Below are positions 1-8,416 of a stretch of DNA of 64,000 nucleotides, one piece after another. Positions within the stretch are counted from its first letter, which is position 1. Each line of letters begins with the position of its first letter. The translations under genes and the position numbers were made by a program. The notes under the pieces are model-generated. The model was not told the origin of the DNA. It searched no databases and saw only the letters and a list, made by a program, of their open reading frames with translations. The stretch is from Pedobacter sp. FW305-3-2-15-E-R2A2 (GTDB lineage: Bacteria > Bacteroidota > Bacteroidia > Sphingobacteriales > Sphingobacteriaceae), in contig NZ_CP151803.1 in the NCBI RefSeq assembly GCF_038446955.1, positions 2,604,001 to 2,668,000 on the forward strand. The letters run 5' to 3'.

Positions 1-37
1 ATTCTTCTTTTTCCAGGATCGTGAGTGTTTTTTTCAT
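1..37 (-). CDS. Partial CDS at window edge, last gene of the EPS operon seen here
   Basis: Only the first 12 codons are inside the window (MKKTLTILEKEE), read leftward from an ATG at 35-37. It lies 11 bp after the stop of the GNAT gene on the same strand, so it is probably the next gene of the exopolysaccharide operon. An ATG six bases upstream is followed at once by a stop, so this start is preferred. No function can be given from so short a piece. Confidence 0.5.
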   Translation of the reverse strand, partial: MKKTLTILEKEE

Positions 38-48
38 TTCATTAAGGA

Positions 49-549
49 TTATAACGGGTTTAACCGCTGGTATTCCTGACGGGTCAGTATCATGTCAATA
101 AATCGACTACCATAATTGATTTGCTTAAAGCCTGTTTTTCTGTACAGTGCAAGCGCCGCCAGATTTTTGTGGTGTACATCGAGCATGACGGTCTGCAGGT
201 TTAACTCGTCAAAAGCATACTTCAGGATTTGCTGTGTCGCCAAAAATGCAATGCCTTTTCCCCAGAATTTTTCCTCGCCGATAAAGATGTGGTAATGTGC
301 GTTGCGATCCCTGATGTCTACCAGCTGGATATTGCCGATGTATTGACCGGAGCGTTGCAGGCAAATGGCAAAACGCCTTTCGTTCGGCCTGGCCATTACC
401 ATTGCAATCCATTCCCGTTCTATTTCCGGACTGATGAGCTGCTCAGCGCGATGTTTGGTATAACCCCATATTTTTGGATTGTTCCGCCATTTACAGGCAA
501 TTTCCGCATCTGTAAGGGCCAGGGGCCGGAGGTAAACCTGGTAGTTCAT
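49..549 (-). CDS. GNAT family N-acetyltransferase (RimJ/RimL type)
   Basis: The 166-residue protein has the single-domain GNAT layout. The acetyl-CoA pyrophosphate loop is at about residues 91-101 (GEEKFWGKGIA), and the C-terminal strand/helix carries N-x-AALALYRKTGF. Such enzymes move an acetyl group from acetyl-CoA to an amine. Its start overlaps the stop of the upstream DegT-like gene by 4 bp, so the two are probably translationally coupled. In this setting the likely acceptor is an amino group on a sugar or precursor made by its neighbours, which is inference. Protein or peptide acetylation cannot be excluded. Confidence 0.8.
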   Translation of the reverse strand: MNYQVYLRPLALTDAEIACKWRNNPKIWGYTKHRAEQLISPEIEREWIAMVMARPNERRFAICLQRSGQYIGNIQLVDIRDRNAHYHIFIGEEKFWGKGIAFLATQQILKYAFDELNLQTVMLDVHHKNLAALALYRKTGFKQINYGSRFIDMILTRQEYQRLNPL

Positions 550-1508
550 AACAGCGATCTGACGGTTTCAAGAATATGGTCCATGTCCCGGATGCGGTAA
601 CGGTGGTCAATGGGTAAGGGAAGGAGGTGCCTGGTCAGGTAATGCTCAAAGAGGTCCTCACTTGCCCATTCCAATACATTGGGCCAGTAAGTAGCCACAA
701 ATATCTTTTTAGCAATCAAGGCTTTTCTGGCGCCGGACTCATCAATCATCAGGGGGTAAACCATCGGGCCATCGATCGCACTAAGGTTGATCGGGAGCTG
801 ATTGATACTGGCTAAACCTTGATGTAAATGTTGGAAATTGGCGTTTCTGATGGACCTGCAATCTTCATAGTCAATGCCCGACAAGATCCTTTGGCTCAGC
901 ACAGACATCTTTTTGATGGAATTATTTCCTAGAATGACGTTGTTCTTCAGGTAATCATGATACCCTGTTTCTATACTCAGGTCAATGCTTTTGATCAAAT
1001 GAGAAAAGCGGTACACGGAGATGTCACTTTCCAGGGATAAACGGGTATTGCTCCCGGTATAAAGATAGGCACCATCGGGTACGCCAAAGAATTTCCTGCA
1101 GGAATAGAAGGTGTCTACGCCTGCTACAGGCGGACAAAAGAACGCCTGGGCATTGTCGACAATCAGGTTTTTTACTGTCTTTGCCAGCCGGCGTACGGTG
1201 TCCTGCTTGATCCCGAAATAATTGGTATAGAGTAAACAGGCATTTTCTTCAGGTTCAAAATCAATCTGCGGCTCCAGCTGCTGGTTGATCCGGTAAAAAC
1301 GGTAGGGGATACTTAACCTGCGTAAAGGTTCAAGCAATACTTCACAGGTGAAATAGGGCAGGTAAACCAAGGTGTATTTTTTTACCCTCAGCAGGTATTC
1401 AAAAGCATTTCTGCCGGTATTTAGCTTAATGAAAGATGGATAGTGCTCCTGTCCCTCTGGAAGCTGGAGTTCGATATATCCACCAATTGTTTTATGTTCT
1501 TTCCTCAT
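546..1508 (-). CDS. Divergent DegT/DnrJ-like PLP-dependent protein
   Basis: This 320-residue protein is shorter than usual sugar aminotransferases (about 370-410). It keeps the fold landmarks: VDNAQAF at 117-123 matches the PLP-binding Asp region (DAAQA in classical members). SCRKFFGVPDGAYL at 136-149 places a lysine (K139) where the Schiff-base lysine should be, followed by the small-residue turn. The N-terminal acceptor-binding part is reduced. It overlaps the PhyH gene upstream and the GNAT downstream by 4 bp each, so the three form a coupled module. It may be a nucleotide-sugar aminotransferase or a relative with another amine substrate; the reaction is not predictable from sequence. Confidence 0.65.
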   Translation of the reverse strand: MRKEHKTIGGYIELQLPEGQEHYPSFIKLNTGRNAFEYLLRVKKYTLVYLPYFTCEVLLEPLRRLSIPYRFYRINQQLEPQIDFEPEENACLLYTNYFGIKQDTVRRLAKTVKNLIVDNAQAFFCPPVAGVDTFYSCRKFFGVPDGAYLYTGSNTRLSLESDISVYRFSHLIKSIDLSIETGYHDYLKNNVILGNNSIKKMSVLSQRILSGIDYEDCRSIRNANFQHLHQGLASINQLPINLSAIDGPMVYPLMIDESGARKALIAKKIFVATYWPNVLEWASEDLFEHYLTRHLLPLPIDHRYRIRDMDHILETVRSLL

Positions 1509-2308
1509 CCTTGTCCTTGTTTATACATTCTTCGATGTGGGGGTTGATAATATTCATATAAATTCGCAGGAACCCTTGCATTGTATCCAATTACCTGACG
1601 CAGTTCTTCGGACAGGCTTTCTCCGAAATCATAACCGAGAAAGCGGGGGTAATCGAGCTGCTGCTTAAAGTAAGGAACGGTATAGCTGAGCGTCAGGGCC
1701 CGTCTGGGAAGGTCGGTATAGTTTTTTCCGGCGGCATGCCATAACAGGGAGTCAAATAAAATGATGCTGCCCTTTTTCGCGATGGCACGATCTGATTTGC
1801 CGAAAAACCGAACTTCATTGGGCTTGGTATCCGTTTTATGAGAGCCGGAAAGGAAAAAGGTAGCCCCGTTTTGCGCGGTGAAATCATCGAGCAGGACCAT
1901 CATCTGAACCATCAGCTTCAGCTCCCCGGTAAAGCTCCGGATGTCGCGGTGGATGTTCTGAACATAGGGCTTGGCATCCTTTAAATTGATCACGCCATTG
2001 ATCCCGTTCAGGATATAATTGCCCTTGAGGAATTGCCTGATCTGCTGATCGCAATAGCGCTCACTGACAAATTTTAATCCGAAATTTCCAGGCTCTAGCA
2101 AATGGTGGAGCGTCCCGGCCATATCGAGGTCAATGCCATTCTCCCGCTGAATTTGTCGGCGGACGAGGTAAGCATCATTGAGCGATTGGTTGATCTCCTC
2201 TACAAATTCAGGACTTAACACATTTTCATAAATTAACCAGCCATATTTATCCATAGCGGTTTCAAAATCTTTCTCCTTTTCCGGAGGGTAATTGAATAGG
2301 TTTTTCAA
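1505..2308 (-). CDS. Phytanoyl-CoA dioxygenase (PhyH) family protein
   Basis: A 267-residue Fe(II)/2-oxoglutarate dioxygenase-like protein. The iron ligands are visible as H120-R-D122 (IHRDIRSF) and a distal H191 in LLWHAAGKN. R202/R203 (PRRALTLSY) fits the 2-oxoglutarate-binding Arg. The ATFFLSGSHK segment before the distal His is typical of PhyH. These enzymes hydroxylate small molecules or sugar/lipid substrates. In an EPS operon it probably hydroxylates a decoration on the glycan or its precursor (inference). It starts 18 bp after the FemAB-like gene and its stop overlaps the next start by 4 bp. Confidence 0.78.
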   Translation of the reverse strand: MKNLFNYPPEKEKDFETAMDKYGWLIYENVLSPEFVEEINQSLNDAYLVRRQIQRENGIDLDMAGTLHHLLEPGNFGLKFVSERYCDQQIRQFLKGNYILNGINGVINLKDAKPYVQNIHRDIRSFTGELKLMVQMMVLLDDFTAQNGATFFLSGSHKTDTKPNEVRFFGKSDRAIAKKGSIILFDSLLWHAAGKNYTDLPRRALTLSYTVPYFKQQLDYPRFLGYDFGESLSEELRQVIGYNARVPANLYEYYQPPHRRMYKQGQG

Positions 2309-2326
2309 GGTTCTTGGTTTTAAGTG

Positions 2327-3355
2327 TTAGGAATTTAGCGCTCTGTATTGTGGGAAAAAGCTGCTTTCTTTTGGAGCCGCCCTGGCATCGACGAGCTGCT
2401 GGTATTGCTCCTGATCGGCGATGAAACACCAGGTCTTGTCTTCCAGAATCAGATCAGAGAAAGCCGATTTGAATTGAAACAAGGAATCCGGTTTTCCATT
2501 CAAACCTCCGCCAAGGTGGTAATAACTGATCCCCAGGCTGCGTGCGATAATGCTGATTTCATCGATGATGAGTTTGCTCGGGGAAAGCTGGGTATAGGCA
2601 GCGGCAGTGGCCGATAAATGGTTCCTGATGACATGCCGGGTATACATGATGATGTTCCCGCAAATGGGGATATTGCCATCGTAAACCATAATGAGCCGGC
2701 AATCAGGCTCGGTTGTATTTAACAACCGCTTAAAATAGGCTTCATCGTACAGGTATCTGGAAGAGGCACCATTTCTTTCCATATTGTCCAGGTACATGGC
2801 GGTGAAAGCTATTATGTCGGCAAGGCTGTCGGTTTCCCTGATCTGGAAATCCTTGTTTCTCAGCTGCCTGATTTTTCGGGCAAGCCGCTTTTCGTATTTC
2901 AACCGCTGCATTTCAATGGGCATCCTGAGGTCGATGTAGACGGTTTGCCCGTTGTCCCGCAGTCCGCCTATTTTTTCCAGTAAGCGGGGCTGATCGAGGA
3001 AGGGTTGGAGCCTGGAAAACACACAGACATATTTGCCATTCTTCATGAAGTCCAGAAAAGACAGCCTGAACCGATCGATCAGTGACTCGTCGAGTGTCTC
3101 GAAATCATGGTTGGAAATCGGCCCGGTATAGCCGTAAACTGAGGTGAGGTCAGACCAGTCAGTACCTTCAATTGCTCTTTTGAGGAGGGGCAAGGCGATG
3201 AAGAGGTCCTGCTCCTCGAATACAAAAAGAAAAGGATCGGTATCTTCCCCGAGGGAGTGATAAGACCAGGTATGATGGAAATCATGGTGGATGGAACGCT
3301 GAACATAAGCGGTCCATTCCAGTCGTTGTCGGATGGTGATGAGCTGATAAGTCAT
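2327..3355 (-). CDS. FemAB/GNAT-fold acyl or aminoacyl transferase
   Basis: The 342-residue protein has the layout of FemAB-like or BioF2-like double-GNAT proteins. The N-terminal half contains LFIALPLLKRAIEG and a FSRLQPF segment, and a basic linker follows (KRLARKIRQLRNKDFQIRE). A second GNAT half starts near residue 190 and has an internal YHLGGGLNGKPDSLFQFKSAF motif of the kind found near the end of FemAB-like domains. Family members transfer amino acids or acyl groups, some within EPS gene clusters. It sits between a glycosyltransferase and the PhyH gene, so it may decorate an amino sugar. Donor and acceptor are unknown. Confidence 0.7.
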   Translation of the reverse strand: MTYQLITIRQRLEWTAYVQRSIHHDFHHTWSYHSLGEDTDPFLFVFEEQDLFIALPLLKRAIEGTDWSDLTSVYGYTGPISNHDFETLDESLIDRFRLSFLDFMKNGKYVCVFSRLQPFLDQPRLLEKIGGLRDNGQTVYIDLRMPIEMQRLKYEKRLARKIRQLRNKDFQIRETDSLADIIAFTAMYLDNMERNGASSRYLYDEAYFKRLLNTTEPDCRLIMVYDGNIPICGNIIMYTRHVIRNHLSATAAAYTQLSPSKLIIDEISIIARSLGISYYHLGGGLNGKPDSLFQFKSAFSDLILEDKTWCFIADQEQYQQLVDARAAPKESSFFPQYRALNS

Positions 3356-3381
3356 AGTTGTTTTTTTATCAGAAGCAGGAA

Positions 3382-4530
3382 TTAAGCCTCCTGCAGGATA
3401 TGAAGCATGCGTTCATTAATAAGGCTGATTTCAAATTTTTCTTTAGCAAATTTTCTCCCGTTCAGTCCAAACTGAACAACGTCAGTGGTATGCTTGTAGA
3501 AGTATTCCATGCTGGAAACCAAGGCAGAAACATCTTTAACAGGTACTAAAAATCCGTTAACAGCATTGGTAGCTGGGTTCACGGTCTCTTTACAGCCTAC
3601 GGAATTACTGGTGATAATTCCCCTTCCCATGGCCATCGCCTCAAGCAAACTCCTCGGTACGCCCTCTCCGTAATAGGAAGGAAGGACCACAATAGAAGCA
3701 TTGGCCAGAAAAGGACGTACGTCAGACACGGAGCCATAGTATTCAATCACCTCACCCGAACTGATTTTTTCGTACAGGTCCGGGCCAATTGCATCAATGT
3801 TTGGATCAAAAGCGCCAATCAGCTTAAACCGGATTTCCGGATAACGCTGTCGCATCAGCTTTGCTGCTTCAAAAAATTCGCGGATCCCTTTGGCATTGAT
3901 CAGCCTGGAGATCATAAGGAAACTTAAAGGCGTAGTGCGGGGAGGGGTATAGTGATAATGACTAAGGTCTACTCCCGAACCATTCACTACATAGGATTGA
4001 TGTTTGGGGCCAATAATGCCTCTGGTGATCAGTTTCTTCCGGTCGTCCTTGTTCTGAAAGATGATCCTCAGTCCGGGATCTGGTCTCAAACTATATTTTA
4101 AAAGCATCCTGGTGATCATGCTGACGAGTCCTTTCCTCCGGTTCACATCGCTGAAATTGTAACCCAGACCGGTTAACATCGGGGTGATCCGCTTTACGCG
4201 ACAAAATTTGGCCACCAACGTCCCGTAAATCACGGGCTTAAAAGCATAAGGAAAAAAGACATCCGGCTGAATCTCTTTAATCACCCGGTACAAGGCACGG
4301 AGGTAGTGTAAATCCGACAATACGGATACATGACTGGGTTTTAAATCGTTCTCCCTGAGTTGTACACCCATCCCGAGCAATCGTTCTCTGATGTCTTGTC
4401 GCACGATTTTAGGGCTGAATACGATGACCTCATTTTTGAGGAGCAAGGCCTCAATTAATTTGCCGCGGAAATCCAGCAGTGAATCCGAAGAATCACAAAC
4501 CAGCAGTATTTTCTTTATTTTTCGTTCCAT
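3382..4530 (-). CDS. Glycosyltransferase family 4 (GT-B)
   Basis: A retaining GT-B glycosyltransferase of 382 residues. The N-terminal domain begins KIKKILLVCDSSDS. The C-terminal GT4 domain contains LSFLMISRLINAKGIREFFEA and the donor-binding EX7E motif EGVPRSLLEAMAMGRG. The open frame extends back to 4632, but those residues lie in the upstream lyase gene and do not resemble a GT N-terminus. The ATG at 4528-4530 gives MERKIKKILL and a 16-bp overlap with the lyase stop, matching the overlap habit of this operon. It adds one sugar to the lipid-linked repeat unit on the cytoplasmic face; the sugar is not predictable. Confidence 0.85.
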   Translation of the reverse strand: MERKIKKILLVCDSSDSLLDFRGKLIEALLLKNEVIVFSPKIVRQDIRERLLGMGVQLRENDLKPSHVSVLSDLHYLRALYRVIKEIQPDVFFPYAFKPVIYGTLVAKFCRVKRITPMLTGLGYNFSDVNRRKGLVSMITRMLLKYSLRPDPGLRIIFQNKDDRKKLITRGIIGPKHQSYVVNGSGVDLSHYHYTPPRTTPLSFLMISRLINAKGIREFFEAAKLMRQRYPEIRFKLIGAFDPNIDAIGPDLYEKISSGEVIEYYGSVSDVRPFLANASIVVLPSYYGEGVPRSLLEAMAMGRGIITSNSVGCKETVNPATNAVNGFLVPVKDVSALVSSMEYFYKHTTDVVQFGLNGRKFAKEKFEISLINERMLHILQEA

Positions 4531-5480
4531 AATAAAATAGGTTTTGCGCCTGCGCCATTGCGTACAGCCTCCGGAACCTGCTGTACCGGAAGTAACTGTG
4601 CAGCATAGGGGTATTCTGGTTTCCACAAACAAATGCTGGTGCTGATGGTACTCTTCCCTGAATGCCGGTAAACGTTGCTGTTTCCACCACTGATATAACC
4701 CGGTTTGGCATTAAAGTCTGTCTTGATGGGCTGAACGGCATTTTCAAAGTAATTGTTGTCGGTACGGACCGTCGCATCCATTGTCGACCCAATCCCATAC
4801 CCGCTGCTGTTTTTGATGTAGTTGTTCATCACATGCACCTGCCCGAAACGCACACCGGGTTGCCTTTCTGAATTGTTGCAGAAATAATTCTTATAAACGG
4901 TTACCCGCAGATGCCCGGCATCGTTGGTGTTCTCATCGCCAAAACCAATGAGCATCGCCTTATGGTTGTCGTGCAGCTTGTTCCAGGATAAGGTCACGTA
5001 GTCTGCCCGGTTGCCAACATCAAGCAGACCGTCGTAATAATCCCAGCCATGATTACGATCGGAAGATAAGGTGCAATGGTCTACCCATACATGATGGGCG
5101 CCTTCTTTGATCACAATGTTGGAATAAGAAACTACATTTCTGATGGTCATATTCCTGATGATCACATTGTGATGTCCGTAAATAAGCAGGCCTACACCTT
5201 CCATCGAGGAGCCACCTTCGCCAATAATTGTCTTGTCAGATTTAATGTTGATGAATCCTTTTCCTTTGATGTTTCCGGAGTACCGGATGGTCATTGGAAA
5301 GGGAGAACTGGCGGCTGCACGGAATGCGGCGAGCGTCGAAACCCGGATAACCGGGCCGTTTTTGCCACCGGTAGTGCGGCCGTTAACCATCGCAAAACCA
5401 ATAATTTCCGGCGCCTGCTCCCTGGGTTCAGGAAAGAAAACAGAAAAGAAATAATACAGAAGTAAAAAGGAAAAATACAT
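4515..5480 (-). CDS. Pectate lyase-like protein (polysaccharide lyase family 1) inside the EPS operon
   Basis: A 321-residue exported right-handed beta-helix enzyme. Residues 1-16 are a short hydrophobic signal. PL1 landmarks are GFAMVNGRTTGGKNG at 28-42, VWVDHCTLS at 131-139 (Ca-ligand region), a second acidic site in YYDGLLDVGN, K174 in DNHKAMLIG, and ERQPGVRFG at 205-213. R206 and R211 of that segment line up with the catalytic and substrate arginines of pectate lyases. Such enzymes cleave alpha-1,4-galacturonan by beta-elimination. It follows the UDP-glucuronate epimerase by 6 bp, so it may trim or release the polymer made by this locus. Activity on external pectin is the alternative. Confidence 0.85.
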   Translation of the reverse strand: MYFSFLLLYYFFSVFFPEPREQAPEIIGFAMVNGRTTGGKNGPVIRVSTLAAFRAAASSPFPMTIRYSGNIKGKGFINIKSDKTIIGEGGSSMEGVGLLIYGHHNVIIRNMTIRNVVSYSNIVIKEGAHHVWVDHCTLSSDRNHGWDYYDGLLDVGNRADYVTLSWNKLHDNHKAMLIGFGDENTNDAGHLRVTVYKNYFCNNSERQPGVRFGQVHVMNNYIKNSSGYGIGSTMDATVRTDNNYFENAVQPIKTDFNAKPGYISGGNSNVYRHSGKSTISTSICLWKPEYPYAAQLLPVQQVPEAVRNGAGAKPILLWNEK

Positions 5481-5486
5481 GATGAT

Positions 5487-6542
5487 TTAATTTTTAGAAG
5501 GAAGGACTACTGCAACCTGACCACGCTCTTTTTGATAGAATTCCTGGTACCAGTTCACAAAGTTTCTCACGCCATCTTCCACCGAAACCCAGGCTTGATG
5601 AGGACATAATGCCTCGAGTTCGCCAATATCGGCCCAGGTGGCTACCACATCACCGTCCTGCATGGGTAAGTATTCCCGTTTGGCCACCATTTTCAGGTTT
5701 TTCTCAATCTCCTGAATGAAATCAGTCAGGCTTACCGGTGCCCCTCTGCCGATGTTAAAAACACGATGGGGGACGGGGCTATTCGCTGGTTGTGGCCGGT
5801 CAAGAATGAACAGCATCCGGGAAATAATGTCGTCGATATAGGTGAAATCCCTTTTCATTTGTCCATTGTTAAAGACCTGAATGGCTTTTCCTTCCGTAAT
5901 GGCCTTGGTGAAAAGAAATAAAGCCATGTCTGGTCTGCCCCAGGGACCATAAACGGTAAAAAACCGAAGGCCGGTAGCGGGGATCCGGAACAGGTGACTG
6001 TAAGCATGTGCCATGAGTTCATTACTTTTTTTAGAAGCAGCGTATAAGGAAACAGGAAGGTCGGTCTGCTGGTCGGTAGAGAAGGGCATTTCCTTGTTTA
6101 AGCCATAGACACTGGAAGAACTGGCATAAAGAAGGTGCCTGATCCTGTTGTAACGGCAGCATTCCAGCACATTCAAAAAGCCTTTGATGTTGGAATCGAT
6201 ATAGGCATCAGGATTGGTTAAACTGTAGCGTACACCAGCCTGTGCGGCAAGGTGACAAACGGCTTCAAATTCATAGGTCTCAAAGAGCGTCTGCATGGCG
6301 AGCGTATCACAGATGTCCAGTTTGATAAAGGTATACTGACCATATTTGTCGCTGTCTATAGGTTTTGCATAGGTAATTTCCGTAGCCTCAATCCCCATTT
6401 CTGCCAGGCGCGCATATTTCAGACTGACCTCATAATAATCATTGATGTTGTCTATCCCGATCACTTCATCGCCACGCTCCAATAAGGCTTTGGCCATATA
6501 GGATCCGATAAATCCGGCTGTTCCGGTTACTAATACTCTCAT
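5487..6542 (-). CDS. UDP-glucuronate 4-epimerase-like NAD-dependent SDR
   Basis: The 351-residue extended short-chain dehydrogenase begins with the NAD-binding GTAGFIGS loop (7-14). It has the SSSSVYG catalytic region (141-147) and the Y167-xxx-K171 pair. The segments AAQAGVRYSL and RFFTVYGPWGRPDMALF are characteristic of UDP-glucuronate 4-epimerases and distinguish them from UDP-glucose 4-epimerase and dTDP-glucose dehydratase. It would convert UDP-GlcA to UDP-GalA for polymer assembly. No UDP-glucose dehydrogenase is in the window, so UDP-GlcA must come from elsewhere. Its start overlaps the asnB-like stop by 4 bp and the pectate lyase follows it. Confidence 0.88.
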   Translation of the reverse strand: MRVLVTGTAGFIGSYMAKALLERGDEVIGIDNINDYYEVSLKYARLAEMGIEATEITYAKPIDSDKYGQYTFIKLDICDTLAMQTLFETYEFEAVCHLAAQAGVRYSLTNPDAYIDSNIKGFLNVLECCRYNRIRHLLYASSSSVYGLNKEMPFSTDQQTDLPVSLYAASKKSNELMAHAYSHLFRIPATGLRFFTVYGPWGRPDMALFLFTKAITEGKAIQVFNNGQMKRDFTYIDDIISRMLFILDRPQPANSPVPHRVFNIGRGAPVSLTDFIQEIEKNLKMVAKREYLPMQDGDVVATWADIGELEALCPHQAWVSVEDGVRNFVNWYQEFYQKERGQVAVVLPSKN

Positions 6543-8395
6543 AATGCATTGTTTTTTTGAATGAGTTTCTTATACCATACCTCAAGGCCGAAAACACAGA
6601 AAAGCATTTTTGCCCTTCTTTCGTCCGAAACCCTGATCTTTTTTGCAATCAGATCTTCAATGAAACTTTTTTTGATGATCCTGGAGTAAAGGGTGTCCTT
6701 TGCGAGCAGATAATCGTTAATCACGGTTTTGAGTTCCTCATCTACCCATTTGCGAAGGGGGATTTCAAATCCCCTTTTCGGCTGATTGATCAGCTCTTCG
6801 GGCAAATAATTTACAGCCAGATCCCGGAGGATGGATTTAGTGGTCACATTGTGAATCTTGAAATGATCGGGTAAGCCGGGCGCAAAGTCCAATAGCTCTT
6901 TGGATAAAAATGGACTCCTTCCTTCCAGGGAATGTGCCATGGTGGCGGTGTCCATCTTGGGCAACAGGCGACTGAACAGCATAGACTGGAAGTCCATCAG
7001 TAAAATCTTGTTCAATGCACTGAGCGGGAGCTTGTTGATGGCAAGCAGGTCTGAGGAAATCTCTTTCATCAGCGGCCTCCTTAAAAACTGATCTTCAAAG
7101 CCGACAAATAAATCAGAAGAGGCGGAACAGTAGATCTTGACGACATCAGTATAGCTGGCAAATTTTAATAAACGATACAGATAGGTGTAATAACTCTGCT
7201 TTTCGTTCGCTATCGGCAGGATTCCCGCGAGGATCTTTGCGCTGATTTTGGTTAGGTTATTGGGCTGAAAAAAGTCTAAATGCCGGAAAGGAACATAACG
7301 GCGGTAACCGCCAAACAATTCATCGGCCCCATCGCCATTAAGGACGACAGTGGTATGTTGTTTTGCGGCCTTGGCGACATAATAACTCGGGATGGCGGAG
7401 TTGTCGCAATTCGGCTCCCCGTGACCGCTTAAAATGGTTTCAATGTCGTTCTGCAGATTGGAAAAATCAATGTCTACGACGGTATGGTTGGTGCCATAGC
7501 TTTTAGCTACTTTCGCGGCCAGCCCGGATTCATCATAGCTTCCGGGAACGCGGACGGTAAAGGTGTTGAGGCGTTTGGCATGTTTTGCAGCGATGGCGGT
7601 GACGAGGCCACTATCTATTCCGCCACTTAAAAAGGAGCCTACATCGAGGTCGGAACTGTCCATCCTGCGGTGCACGGCAAGCTGCAGTAAGTGATCGAGC
7701 TGCGCGATAGAATCTTCATGATTGAGCTTGCTTTCCTGTTTATAACCTTCCTGCATGTTAAACCAGGTCACATCCTGTTCTTTCATTTTTTGTGGGTCAA
7801 GCTTTAAATAGTGCCCGTTTTCGAGTTCAGAAACATGGAGGTAGGGGGTCGATTTCCGGTAATGATAGCCGAGATAGAGGTAGTCGGAGAGGGCAGCATA
7901 ATCGATCTCCGGTTTGGCAATCTGCGACAGGATATTGAGCTCCGAAGAAAACATCCAGGTATTTCCTTTCCGGTAAATAAACAGGGGCTTTTTGCCGGCC
8001 CGGTCTCTGGCGAGGTAAAGCATCCGGTTTTTAAGGTCGTACAGGGCAAAGGCAAACATGCCGTCAAACTCTTCCAGCATTTTCATGCCCATGAGCTCAT
8101 ACATCATCAAAATGGTTCTGGTGTCTGAATTGGAGGCCGATTCCAGCCCGTATTTCTCCCGCAGTTCGAGGTGGTTGTAAATCTCCCCATTGAACACGAT
8201 CATTAAGCCGTTGTATTCCATGGGCTGTTTTCCCAAAGGGCTCAGGTCCTGAATGGCCAGACGGGTATGGTACAGGTGGAGGTTGTCGATGCTTTGCAGG
8301 TCCTGCTCATCAGGGCCGCGGTGCCATAAGCCCTGGAAGATCTCTTGCTGATCTACCGGAATTTCATAATTTATTGTTCCAAATATTCCGCACAT
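6539..8395 (-). CDS. Asparagine synthase-like glutamine amidotransferase
   Basis: The 618-residue protein is a class II amidotransferase. The nucleophilic Cys2 (MCGIFG) starts the glutaminase domain, with RGPDE at 26-30 and FNGEIYNH at 68-75. The C-terminal synthetase domain carries the ATP-pyrophosphatase loop SGGIDSG at 257-263 and LNGDGADELFGGYRRY. Length and motifs fit AsnB. Homologues within polysaccharide loci are thought to amidate uronic acids or related carboxyl groups. Here it precedes the UDP-glucuronate epimerase with a 4-bp overlap, so amidation of a uronate is plausible. Ordinary asparagine synthesis remains possible. Confidence 0.88.
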   Translation of the reverse strand: MCGIFGTINYEIPVDQQEIFQGLWHRGPDEQDLQSIDNLHLYHTRLAIQDLSPLGKQPMEYNGLMIVFNGEIYNHLELREKYGLESASNSDTRTILMMYELMGMKMLEEFDGMFAFALYDLKNRMLYLARDRAGKKPLFIYRKGNTWMFSSELNILSQIAKPEIDYAALSDYLYLGYHYRKSTPYLHVSELENGHYLKLDPQKMKEQDVTWFNMQEGYKQESKLNHEDSIAQLDHLLQLAVHRRMDSSDLDVGSFLSGGIDSGLVTAIAAKHAKRLNTFTVRVPGSYDESGLAAKVAKSYGTNHTVVDIDFSNLQNDIETILSGHGEPNCDNSAIPSYYVAKAAKQHTTVVLNGDGADELFGGYRRYVPFRHLDFFQPNNLTKISAKILAGILPIANEKQSYYTYLYRLLKFASYTDVVKIYCSASSDLFVGFEDQFLRRPLMKEISSDLLAINKLPLSALNKILLMDFQSMLFSRLLPKMDTATMAHSLEGRSPFLSKELLDFAPGLPDHFKIHNVTTKSILRDLAVNYLPEELINQPKRGFEIPLRKWVDEELKTVINDYLLAKDTLYSRIIKKSFIEDLIAKKIRVSDERRAKMLFCVFGLEVWYKKLIQKNNAL

Positions 8396-8416
8396 AATTT
8401 GTTGTTTGTTTTTATG

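Noticed and set aside
4531..4632. Upstream extension of the first GT4 gene by 34 codons
   Set aside because: The added residues are frame-shifted lyase sequence and do not resemble a GT-B N-terminus; ATG at 4530 fits better.
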